A stretch of 64,000 nucleotides of DNA, taken from Clostridiaceae bacterium AM27-36LB. Its GTDB lineage: Bacteria > Bacillota > Clostridia > Lachnospirales > Lachnospiraceae. The DNA is taken from the NCBI GenBank assembly GCA_003480725.1, contig QUJQ01000008.1:1-64000 (forward strand), written 5' to 3'. Below, piece after piece: positions 7,059 through 15,501 of this stretch (the stretch's first letter is position 1; every line of letters starts with the position of its first letter). The notes under the pieces are model-generated. The model ran no database searches. It was not told where the DNA came from and saw only the letters and a program-made list of their open reading frames with translations. Both the position numbers and the translations under genes were made by a program.

Positions 7059-10000
7059 GATTCTTCCTCCTCAAGCCGTCTCCAGATCTCATCTTTATTT
7101 AACGGTGTCAGTCTGCGCTTCTCGCAGCCATCCAGGCGCCGGTCAAATCCGCAGACACTGTGAAATGTACAGAACCTGCAGGCATTGTCATCCTGCAGCT
7201 CATAAGGTGCCAGACTGACCTCTCCTGCCAGGATCCGCTGTCCATATTCTGTAAGCTTTCGGTTTACATGGCGGGACAGTCTAAGAAGCTCTTGTTCCTC
7301 CGCCACGGAAGATGCCGCTGTGTAAGTTCCATCCTTTTTAAGCCTTATCGGTAAAATGTCGGAGGAACCACTCAGTTCCTTATCCATCAGCTTCACCACC
7401 TCGGGATCTGCATTGACCAGTCCGTTGAATGCCAGCTCTTTGAGCATCCGTCGTTCGGTGTCTTCCTCTTCTTCATAATCCAGCATAGGATCTTCAATAT
7501 GATAATAAAACATACCCGCCGGATGGACTTCTCCCCCCTCCCGGCTCTCCATATCCATTGCCGCATTGAGATAGACTGCAAGCTGCAGCTGCAAGCCATA
7601 GTACACACTGGTCAGATCAAACCGGGTTGATCCACTCTTATAATCAATGACTCGGACATATACATTTCCCTTCTCCCTGCAGATATCCACACGGTCGATC
7701 CGTCCCTTAAGTCTCATGCGTTCATCTTCTGACAACAATACCGATACACTTGGAAGCTGCTCCAGATTGCGGAAAGATACTTCTGTCTTCTCCGGCGCAA
7801 AATTACCTTTCCGAAGCTGTTCCATCAATGCCCAGGCTGTCCGCTGCCCGATCCGCTTCATACGCTCCATGGTATAGGCATCGGTCGCTTCCTCCCCCAG
7901 ACCTTTTTCTGCGCAGATCTGAAGAGCATGCTCCAGTGCCTCTTCCATCCAGGCAGTCCGCTTCTCCTCTGGTACATGAAACCAATCATATTCACTGGCC
8001 TCGATCTTATCCGAAAAATATTTAAGTGCATCGTGAAAGACATTTCCCATATCCACTGCCTGAAGACCGTATTCCTCCCGATCCTTCAGACGCAGACCAT
8101 ACTGCAGGAAATGTGCATACGAACAGGCTGCAAACTGCTCCAGTCTGGTAACACTTCCTTCCAGAAGGGTTCCATACAGAGTCCGCGCCACTGCCTTACC
8201 AATAGGTTCTTCCTTTCGACTGTAAAAGACTGCATCCATCAGGCGGTCAAGCTTCTGATTCCAGTCCGCCTGCTCCGCATACCATCTGGCCAGCATCTTC
8301 TGCTGAGCATTATGAGTTCCTTCTCTGGCTGCCTGTAAAGCTTCCGTCACATCACTTAAATTTCCTTCCGGGGAAGCCAGCCGGTCCAACAGATCCTGCT
8401 CTGCCTCTGTCTCTACCGCCACCTGCGGGAACAATTCCTGTACTGAACGGATCAGGTAAGACGGCCGCAGTGCATTACCCCCCTCATCCGCCAGACTCCA
8501 GGATAATTTAAGTCTCATGGAAGGCCGGGTCAGATTCACGTACATATAATATTTCTGAATACAGGTCTCCTGCCGGGATGTGGGTGACAGCTCCACATTC
8601 TGGGATAACAAGGTCTCCCGGTCCATTTCAGAAAGAAGACCGCCACTGTCTTTCTGGCGAGGCACACTTCCTTCATTGACTCCTGCAAAGAACAATATCT
8701 TAATGTCTTTCAGACGGCTTCGCTCCATATCTCCCACAACCACCTGATCGGTACCTGCCGGAATGAGTCCCACCTTCATCTCTGAAAATCCGGCATCCAG
8801 AAGCTGAGCATACTCCTCCAGAGAGACCTGACAGTCTCCAAGCAGCATGACCAGCTTGTCAAACAGATCCATGACCATGCCATAGATCTGGGAATACTCT
8901 TTGGCCAGACTCAGATTTCCTTCCTGCTCAAACTGCTGCTCATACTGAAGCAGATGCTCCTGAACAGACAGATCCGTCAGATATTCATAGATACTTCTGG
9001 TCATAACTTCCGCATCTGCCTTTTTATCCTTCAGGCTCTTTCGCAGTGGTTCCAGACCGGACAGTGCCTTTTCCCGAAGCGTATTGACTTCTGCCAGTTC
9101 CTCCTCTGTCATCTGCTTCAGTGGATATTTCCATTCCCTTTTCCAGCCGGAGAATCCACGGATACCTCTGGCGATTACATAATTTTCCAGCAGATCTGTC
9201 TCTCTCCTATCCACCGGCGTCATGCCGCTTCGCAGCAGACGGAACATAGATTCATAAGAAAAATCCTCCTGAACTGCCAGCAATAACGCCCGCAGAAACT
9301 CCACAAACGGATTCTTCAGCACATCCCGCTTGGCATCCATAAATCCCGGAATCCCCAATCGTGCAAAGGTCTGCTCAAACAGTGGTCCATAAGTATCCAG
9401 GTCTCCAGTGACCACTGCCATCTCCCGATAGCGGAACTTCTCATCCCGTGCTAATTTCAGGATCTCTCTGCTGATACACTCTACTTCTGACCGGGGTGTC
9501 CTCGCTGCAAACAATGTGACCGCATCGGTTTTTTCGTTCCAGAACCGTCTGCTGTGCCGGTAGATATGCTCCTCCAGAAATCTCAGTGCCGGTGCATCCT
9601 TATACCGCCAGATTTTATCTTTTCCAAGCATGATGGGCTTTCGAATCTCCACACCGGTCTGCTCAGCTACTTTTTTCAGATCCTGAATCGTCTTTTTCGT
9701 AGCATAGAAGAGCTGATGCTCCGCCTCCATCTGAAATGGCTCTTCTCTGTGATCCAGTGTCATCGTCACATACAATTCATCCGTAAGCGTCAGCAATCTT
9801 CCGATCAGCCCCAGCTGGATAGGCGTGAAGCCATGGTAACCATCCAGAACGATCACACTGTTCCGAACTGACCGTGACTGCTCCACCGTATCCTCCAGCG
9901 CTTTCAACAGCTCCTCTGCTGTCAGATATGTGTCCTTCAGATACTGACGGAAGCTTTCATAGATCACCTTCATATCCTTCAGCTTAAAATACAACTGAGG

Positions 10001-10447
10001 ATTACTCTTATTCTGCTCCATGATCTGTGTAAGGTCTTCCGGTTCGATCCGATACTGCACGAACTCTGACAGCAGTGACTTTACCTCAGAAATGTATCCC
10101 AGCTTTCGGAGGCTTCCTCCCAGCAGGGTCAGTTCATCCTTCTTCTCCTCCGCCAGCTTTCGAAGCACCAGGCTCTTTCCCGTATCTTCCAGAATCTTCC
10201 GGTGCTCGCCGCCCACCTCCGAAAAGACCCGGTGTGCCAGACGCTCGAAGCTTAAGACATCTATATTCATGATTCCATGACGCGGATGCATCATGACCAG
10301 ATCCTTCTGCGTCTGCATAGTAAACTGCTCCGGCACGATGATCAAATATTGCTTTGTCGGATGTTCCATGGATTCCTGTATGATTTTTTCAAATATATAG
10401 TGGGATTTTCCTGCTCCCGCATTTCCAAGGATCAACTGTAATGCCAT
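7055..10447 (-). CDS. addB: ATP-dependent nuclease subunit B
   Basis: 1,130 residues. The N-terminal P-loop GNAGAGKSHY (residues 8-17) and UvrD-like fold lack full helicase motifs, as in AddB. A second RecB-type nuclease domain carries VIDYKSGS (about residue 945). The four-cysteine iron-sulfur cluster of AddB is present: one Cys in FAACSYAHFLQYG and three in CRFCTFHSVC near the C terminus. AddB supplies Chi recognition and cleaves the 5' strand. It is the first gene of the addB-addA-kinase run. Confidence 0.97.
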   Translation of the reverse strand: MALQLILGNAGAGKSHYIFEKIIQESMEHPTKQYLIIVPEQFTMQTQKDLVMMHPRHGIMNIDVLSFERLAHRVFSEVGGEHRKILEDTGKSLVLRKLAEEKKDELTLLGGSLRKLGYISEVKSLLSEFVQYRIEPEDLTQIMEQNKSNPQLYFKLKDMKVIYESFRQYLKDTYLTAEELLKALEDTVEQSRSVRNSVIVLDGYHGFTPIQLGLIGRLLTLTDELYVTMTLDHREEPFQMEAEHQLFYATKKTIQDLKKVAEQTGVEIRKPIMLGKDKIWRYKDAPALRFLEEHIYRHSRRFWNEKTDAVTLFAARTPRSEVECISREILKLARDEKFRYREMAVVTGDLDTYGPLFEQTFARLGIPGFMDAKRDVLKNPFVEFLRALLLAVQEDFSYESMFRLLRSGMTPVDRRETDLLENYVIARGIRGFSGWKREWKYPLKQMTEEELAEVNTLREKALSGLEPLRKSLKDKKADAEVMTRSIYEYLTDLSVQEHLLQYEQQFEQEGNLSLAKEYSQIYGMVMDLFDKLVMLLGDCQVSLEEYAQLLDAGFSEMKVGLIPAGTDQVVVGDMERSRLKDIKILFFAGVNEGSVPRQKDSGGLLSEMDRETLLSQNVELSPTSRQETCIQKYYMYVNLTRPSMRLKLSWSLADEGGNALRPSYLIRSVQELFPQVAVETEAEQDLLDRLASPEGNLSDVTEALQAAREGTHNAQQKMLARWYAEQADWNQKLDRLMDAVFYSRKEEPIGKAVARTLYGTLLEGSVTRLEQFAACSYAHFLQYGLRLKDREEYGLQAVDMGNVFHDALKYFSDKIEASEYDWFHVPEEKRTAWMEEALEHALQICAEKGLGEEATDAYTMERMKRIGQRTAWALMEQLRKGNFAPEKTEVSFRNLEQLPSVSVLLSEDERMRLKGRIDRVDICREKGNVYVRVIDYKSGSTRFDLTSVYYGLQLQLAVYLNAAMDMESREGGEVHPAGMFYYHIEDPMLDYEEEEDTERRMLKELAFNGLVNADPEVVKLMDKELSGSSDILPIRLKKDGTYTAASSVAEEQELLRLSRHVNRKLTEYGQRILAGEVSLAPYELQDDNACRFCTFHSVCGFDRRLDGCEKRRLTPLNKDEIWRRLEEEES

Positions 10448-10541
10448 ATCTGCTCCCCTTTATTATATTGATTCTAATGAATAGATTCATTATACCTCAT
10501 CAGCTCTACAAAAGACCAGACACCATACGGACAAAATCTGG

Positions 10542-10595
10542 CAAAAAATAAATCGCAGAATACGGCATCTCACTGGATACACCTTTTCTGCGATT
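10542..10595 (-). terminator. Intrinsic terminator of the phospholipase gene
   Basis: Perfect 10-bp arms AATCGCAGAA (10551-10560) and TTCTGCGATT (10586-10595). On the minus strand the stem is followed by TATTTTTTG, so it ends transcripts coming from 11257 before addB. Confidence 0.65.
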
Positions 10596-10675
10596 CAATC
10601 CTGTATTGGCTTCAGATGACGCCAATAATATTCTCTATAAAATAATTTTCAAGCCAGTATTATTCACTCCCACGA

Positions 10676-11257
10676 TCAGCCTGCGTATGCCATCACTGGA
10701 ACCTCTGCAAACTGCGGCATGGATGCCAGCACCCTGGAGCAGACCGTTGTAATGTATTTACAGTCATTTTCCACACTGCCCGGCTGCTTCATATATTCCT
10801 CATGTGCTTCCTGAATATACTCCAGCATCTCGTCAACTGTCGAAAAACTTCTCTTATAACCGGCTCCGCCAAACACTGCCTCACCACTTCTGATATATGA
10901 TCTCAAACCATGCTTCAGATGATTCTCATAATGACAGTGATCCTTGATATTTCCCGGATAATGGGAATTATGTGGATAGGTAAAATAATCCGCAATATAA
11001 TGGAATACCTGTCCCAGATCCATCATATAACCTGCCGTATCAATAGACCAGTAGCCTTCCTCTGATACCAGTGCCCGGAGCATCTCAGCCATCATATCGA
11101 ACGTTCCATCATACTCATGGCGCACAGTCACGAAGGATGGTTTACAATCCGGTAAAATATTTCCAAAATAAAAGGATCTCCATCTGCGGTTCAATACTTC
11201 ATGATCCATTCCCTGAATCAAAAAACCTGCCAACGCAAGATGTGATTTTTTTCTCAT
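10676..11257 (-). CDS. Zinc-dependent phospholipase C family protein
   Basis: 193 residues of the Zn_dep_PLPC family. Metal-ligand histidines and aspartates sit in MRKKSHLALAG, GNILPDCKPSF, the VFHYIADYFTYPHNSHY segment and HCHYENHLKHGLRSY. No export signal is apparent. The family includes secreted phospholipases C and many uncharacterised cytoplasmic or surface homologues; this short form probably belongs to the latter. I moved the start to ATG 11257 because GGAGG lies 8 nt upstream; the longer frame from 11281 begins ahead of that site. It is a single gene divergent from spoVAD. Confidence 0.8.
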   Translation of the reverse strand: MRKKSHLALAGFLIQGMDHEVLNRRWRSFYFGNILPDCKPSFVTVRHEYDGTFDMMAEMLRALVSEEGYWSIDTAGYMMDLGQVFHYIADYFTYPHNSHYPGNIKDHCHYENHLKHGLRSYIRSGEAVFGGAGYKRSFSTVDEMLEYIQEAHEEYMKQPGSVENDCKYITTVCSRVLASMPQFAEVPVMAYAG

Positions 11258-11452
11258 GTACGTCCCTCCACAAAAATGCAAATGTACCTGTCACTTGCCC
11301 AAAACCTTATCCAGCATAGCACACTTTTTTACACTTTGCACGCGATTTTGAAAAGTTTACAGAAAGTTCACATAATTCTGATATGTGCGAATATTTTTCC
11401 TTCTGATCTGAAAAAATATCTGTATCTTGTTTTATAAGAAAGGAACCCAGTC

Positions 11453-12481
11453 ATGATAAGGATTACAGGAAAAGCCACACTCACATACGATCAGCCTCCC
11501 CGTATTCTGGAAGCCGCTTCTATCGTTGGACAAAAGGAAGGAGACGGTCCTTTAAGTCATCTCTTTGATTATATTGAACCTGATCCCAAATTCGGCAAAA
11601 ACACCTGGGAAGAAGCCGAGAGTGAACTGCAGCTTCGCACTGCCAGAAAAGTTCTGGAAAAATCAGGTATGACCGAGGAACAGATCCGTTATTTGTTCGC
11701 CGGAGATCTGTTGGCTCAGGGAATCGCCACTTCCTACGGAATCATGGAATTGCAGATTCCTCTGTTTGGACTGTATGGCGCCTGCTCCACCTGTGGCGAA
11801 AGCCTGGGACTGGCTTCCATAACCGTTGCCGGAGGGGCTGCAGATTGTGTCATGGCACTGACCTCCAGTCACTTTGCCAGTGCTGAAAAAGAGTTTCGCT
11901 TTCCCCTGGAATACGCAGGACAACGTCCCTTATCAACTACCTGGACGGTCACCGGTTCCGGTGCCTTTATCATTGCCGCCGAGGAACACCCCTGTTCCAC
12001 TCAGGCTCACTGCTGTATCAGCGGTATTACCACCGGAAAAGTAGTGGATTATGGTATCAAAGATTCCATGCACATGGGTGCAGCCATGGCTCCTGCCGCA
12101 GCTGATACCATCCGTCAGCACCTCATTGACACCGGCAGAGATGTCTCTGACTATGACCGGATCATCACCGGCGATCTGGGAAGTATCGGACAGACCATAC
12201 TCAAAGATCTCCTGTCTGACTGCGGAATTCTGCTCGGGGATCTTCATGAAGACTGTGGAATGCTGATCTTCGATCCAGATACACAGGATACTCATGCCGG
12301 AGGTTCCGGCTGCGGCTGTGCTGCAACCACTTTAGCTGCATATATTTTGCCCAGACTGATCCGAGGAGAATGGAAACGGGTACTGTTTCTCCCCACCGGT
12401 GCACTGCTGTCCAAAGTCAGCTTCAATGAAGGACAGAGTATTCCCGGCATCGCACACGCAGTAGTGCTTGAGCATTGCTGA
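11453..12481 (+). CDS. spoVAD: Stage V sporulation protein AD
   Basis: 342 residues with the thiolase-like fold of SpoVAD. Recognisable segments include GACSTCGESLGLAS (the position of the thiolase nucleophile), GGAADCVMALTSSHFASAEKEFRFPLEYAGQRPL and the C-terminal HAGGSGCGCAA. SpoVAD is a peripheral inner-spore-membrane protein that binds dipicolinic acid and, with SpoVAC and SpoVAE(b), handles Ca-DPA uptake in sporulation and its release in germination. The start ATG 11453 has AAGGAAC upstream. It is followed by spoVAC 57 nt later. Expression would be expected under SigG, but I could not identify a convincing SigG promoter in the 170 nt upstream. Confidence 0.96.
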   Translation: MIRITGKATLTYDQPPRILEAASIVGQKEGDGPLSHLFDYIEPDPKFGKNTWEEAESELQLRTARKVLEKSGMTEEQIRYLFAGDLLAQGIATSYGIMELQIPLFGLYGACSTCGESLGLASITVAGGAADCVMALTSSHFASAEKEFRFPLEYAGQRPLSTTWTVTGSGAFIIAAEEHPCSTQAHCCISGITTGKVVDYGIKDSMHMGAAMAPAAADTIRQHLIDTGRDVSDYDRIITGDLGSIGQTILKDLLSDCGILLGDLHEDCGMLIFDPDTQDTHAGGSGCGCAATTLAAYILPRLIRGEWKRVLFLPTGALLSKVSFNEGQSIPGIAHAVVLEHC

Positions 12482-12537
12482 GCATGAGGATCCATACACC
12501 GACTCACAACTATACAATTCAGGAAAGGAATACTTAT

Positions 12538-12987
12538 ATGAAGATCAATGAAGAACAGAAACAACAATATCAGGAATATGTCAAGCAGGTCACACCCACC
12601 CACAGTCTTCCCAAAGAAGTGGGAAAAGCCTTTCTGACAGGCGGACTGATCTGTGTGCTTGGACAGTTTCTTCAAAATACGGGTCTGAATATGGGAATGG
12701 ACCAGAAGGCTGCCAGCACCTGGTGCTCAATCCTTCTGGTCCTTCTCAGTGTTCTGTTAACCGGATTTAATATTTATCCTTCTATTGCCAAATGGGGAGG
12801 TGCTGGTGCACTGGTTCCCATCACCGGCTTTGCAAACGGAATCGCTTCGTCTGCCATTGAATATAAAAAAGAAGGACAGGTCTTCGGTATTGGTTCTAAA
12901 ATCTTTACGATCGCAGGTCCTGTCATCCTCTATGGAGTCTTTACCTCCTGGATCCTTGGCTTGATCTACTGGGTGATCACTCTCTGA
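12538..12987 (+). CDS. spoVAC: Stage V sporulation protein AC
   Basis: 149-residue membrane protein with four to five hydrophobic segments and the SpoVAC signatures KAFLTGGLICVLGQ, LLTGFNIYPSIAKWGGAGALVPITGFANGI and AIEYKKEGQVFGIG. SpoVAC forms a mechanosensitive-like channel for Ca-DPA in the spore inner membrane. ATG 12538 is preceded by AGGAAAGG; an upstream in-frame start at 12475 would overlap spoVAD and lacks support. It lies downstream of spoVAD, whereas the usual order is C-D-E. No spoVAE follows: a convergent rsmH begins 3 nt after the stop. Confidence 0.92.
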   Translation: MKINEEQKQQYQEYVKQVTPTHSLPKEVGKAFLTGGLICVLGQFLQNTGLNMGMDQKAASTWCSILLVLLSVLLTGFNIYPSIAKWGGAGALVPITGFANGIASSAIEYKKEGQVFGIGSKIFTIAGPVILYGVFTSWILGLIYWVITL

Positions 12988-12989
12988 AA

Positions 12990-14054
12990 TCACTCCTCTG
13001 CCCGTACTGCCCAGCGCATTTTTGTAGAACGGGCCCGTGGATTCCGCACACATTCTTCCGCGGACGGGCGTACCACATCTTTGGAGTACTCTTCATAGAT
13101 ACCCGCACGATATCCTTCCTTGAGTGCCGCTTTCACCAGCTTGTCCTCGCCTGAATGAAACGTCAGGATAGCAGCCCGTCCCCCCGGCTTCAATGCACCT
13201 GGAAGTTTCTCCATAAATTCATACAACACTTCAAATTCCTGGTTCACATCGATCCGCAATGCCTGAAATACTCTCTGACAGGTCTTTTTCACCGTCTCTT
13301 TTTTCTCTTTTTCCGGCAAAAAATCTAACGTTTTTTCAATAATCTCCCGAAGCTTTGTGGTAGTATCCACACGATGTCCCCGTCGGATCTCATCCGTAAT
13401 GGCTTTTGCCAGTTCTTCACAGTATGGCTCGTCAGAATTCTCATAGAACATTCCTGCCAGTTCTTCTCTTCCAATAGTGTCCAGACGTTCTGCTGCACTG
13501 ATTCCCTTCTGCTGATTCAGGCGAAGATCCAGCGGTCCATCCACCTTAAAAGAAAATCCTCGCTTCGGATTGTCGATCTGCATAGAAGATACGCCAAGAT
13601 CCGCCAGAATAAAATCAAATCCGCCTACCTCTTTTGCGATTTCATCAATGGTACAGAAATTCTGAAGTTTGATCGTCAGCATATCCTCACCAAACCCTTG
13701 CTCCTCCAGACGTTTTCTGGTCTTTGCCGACTCTTCCGGGTCCACATCCGTGGCATACATATGCCCTTTTCCCTGCAGACATTGCAACATGGCTTTCGTA
13801 TGACCGCCATAACCAAGAGTCGCATCAAATCCAATCTGTCCCGGCTGGATCTTCAGAAAATCCAGGATTTCATCCACCATAATAGAGATATGCATTCCTG
13901 CCGGAGTATTTCCCTTCTGGATCACATGCTGGATCGTATCCTGATATTTTTCAGGCTGCAGCTCCTTATATTTTTCTTCAAATTTCTTCGGGTATTTCCC
14001 CTTATATCGTACACGGCGCTTATGTGGCGTCTGTGGATTCTGTTCCATATTCAT
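12990..14054 (-). CDS. rsmH: 16S rRNA (cytosine(1402)-N(4))-methyltransferase RsmH
   Basis: 354 residues. SAM-binding motif DATLGYGGHTKAML, the DLGVSSMQID motif with the following pre-FSFK segment, and the LTFHSGEDKLVK catalytic-region motif are intact. N4-methylates C1402 in the ribosomal P site. Compared with typical RsmH (about 310 residues, starting close to HIPVML), this protein carries a basic N-terminal extension of roughly 40 residues (PHKRRVRYKGKYPKKFEEKYKEL) and has HISIMVDE in place of the usual HxPVML. It is outside the dcw division cluster, so a second canonical copy may exist elsewhere in the genome. Confidence 0.92.
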   Translation of the reverse strand: MNMEQNPQTPHKRRVRYKGKYPKKFEEKYKELQPEKYQDTIQHVIQKGNTPAGMHISIMVDEILDFLKIQPGQIGFDATLGYGGHTKAMLQCLQGKGHMYATDVDPEESAKTRKRLEEQGFGEDMLTIKLQNFCTIDEIAKEVGGFDFILADLGVSSMQIDNPKRGFSFKVDGPLDLRLNQQKGISAAERLDTIGREELAGMFYENSDEPYCEELAKAITDEIRRGHRVDTTTKLREIIEKTLDFLPEKEKKETVKKTCQRVFQALRIDVNQEFEVLYEFMEKLPGALKPGGRAAILTFHSGEDKLVKAALKEGYRAGIYEEYSKDVVRPSAEECVRNPRARSTKMRWAVRAEE

Positions 14055-14081
14055 CCATTCCTTCTCATCAAAAATCTGTGA

Positions 14082-15386
14082 TCATGCGTTTTTTTCAAAA
14101 GAAATAAAGACAAGCGAACTAAGCAATAACATATAAGGATAAAACAGCAACGGTAAAATATCAAATGCATTGATCGTTTCACCAAGTCCTGTTGCAGCTG
14201 AGATCGCAACGAGCATCTGTGCTCCATAGGGAAGGATTCCCTGGAAAACACAGGAAAACGTATCCAGGATAGATGCAGCTTTCTTATTGCTGATTCCATA
14301 ATTTCCTGACATTTCCTTCGCAATCGGATTGGCCATAACGATCGCAACCGTATTATTTGCTGTTGCAATATCCATCAGACCAACCAGCAGCCCCATTCCA
14401 AGAAGTCCGCCTTTTCTTCCCTTAAATACCTTTTTTATCCAGTATAACAGAGCTGCAAATCCACCGTATTCTTTGATCAAGGCACAGATTGCAGCTACCA
14501 GTAAGGCAACCATACTGGTTTCAAACATTCCTGCCGCACCATCTCCCATATTTCCAAGCAGATCTGTTGGCACTATCATTCCGGTTGCTATCATGATGAT
14601 GGATCCACTTACAATACCCGTGATCAGTACCAGAAATACATTCAGACCGATGATTCCTCCTGCCAGTACCAGAATATAAGGAATCGTCTGTATCAGATGA
14701 TATTCTTCCTGAACAAAGCCACCACTGTAGTTCTTTACAGATAACATGCAGATGATGACCAGACTGGCAACTGCTGCCGGGAGTGCAATGAAGAAATTCT
14801 CCTTAAATTTATCTGTCATTTTACAACCTTGTCCATTGCATGCGGCAATTGTCGTATCAGATATGAAAGACAGATTATCTCCAAACATTGCACCGCCCAT
14901 TACTGTAGCAATACAAAGTGGTGTGGAAAATCCAGAAGCTCTGGATACCGCTATTCCAATGGGAACGATCAGCGTGATCGTTCCAACGGATGTTCCCATG
15001 GCCAGAGAGACAAAGCAGCTCACAACAAACAGAACAATCACTGCAAACTGAGGTGGGATCAGCGACAATATAAAATATGCCACACTGTTGGCAGAGGATC
15101 TTCCGACTACTCCCACAAAAATTCCTGCCAGCATAAATATAATGATCATTGTAATAATATTAGGGTCACTGATTCCCTCGCCCATTACTTTAAGTTTGTC
15201 ATTCAATTTGAGTGACCGGTTCTGCAGACATGCAACAAATAGTGCCATCAAAAATATAACGACAACAGGGATTTTATAAAATCCCATCTCAATCTCCAGG
15301 CCATATTCAAATAACATACCCAGACCTAAATATAAGACTACAAACACTGCAATTGGTAATAACGCTTTTGCATTTCTTTTTTCCAT
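14082..15386 (-). CDS. NhaC-family Na+/H+ antiporter
   Basis: 434 residues with about 11-12 hydrophobic helices. Conserved NhaC-like stretches include SLAMGTSVGTITLIVPIG, GGAMFGDNLSFISDTTIAA, VGLMDIATANNTVAIVMANPIAKEM and the late helix FQGILPYGAQMLVAISAA. Members exchange sodium for protons, or in some cases carry organic substrates such as malate/lactate or lysine; the specificity is not readable here. Start ATG 15386 has GGAAGGG upstream. Monocistronic, between rsmH and the debranching enzyme, all on the minus strand. Confidence 0.88.
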   Translation of the reverse strand: MEKRNAKALLPIAVFVVLYLGLGMLFEYGLEIEMGFYKIPVVVIFLMALFVACLQNRSLKLNDKLKVMGEGISDPNIITMIIIFMLAGIFVGVVGRSSANSVAYFILSLIPPQFAVIVLFVVSCFVSLAMGTSVGTITLIVPIGIAVSRASGFSTPLCIATVMGGAMFGDNLSFISDTTIAACNGQGCKMTDKFKENFFIALPAAVASLVIICMLSVKNYSGGFVQEEYHLIQTIPYILVLAGGIIGLNVFLVLITGIVSGSIIMIATGMIVPTDLLGNMGDGAAGMFETSMVALLVAAICALIKEYGGFAALLYWIKKVFKGRKGGLLGMGLLVGLMDIATANNTVAIVMANPIAKEMSGNYGISNKKAASILDTFSCVFQGILPYGAQMLVAISAATGLGETINAFDILPLLFYPYMLLLSSLVFISFEKNA

Positions 15387-15420
15387 GTATCTAACCCTTC
15401 CTTTAAACCCTTTGTCCTCT

Positions 15421-15448
15421 AATATACCAAAAAAATGCAGGTTTGCAA
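15421..15448 (-). promoter_or_regulatory. Candidate promoter for the NhaC antiporter
   Basis: On the minus strand, TTGCAA (15443-15448) and TATATT (15421-15426) are spaced 16 bp, about 35 nt upstream of the start codon. Confidence 0.35.
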
Positions 15449-15501
15449 ATCATAAAAATATTCTGATTATCTGGTGATTAACCATGTTGCAGATAAAGCA
15501 G

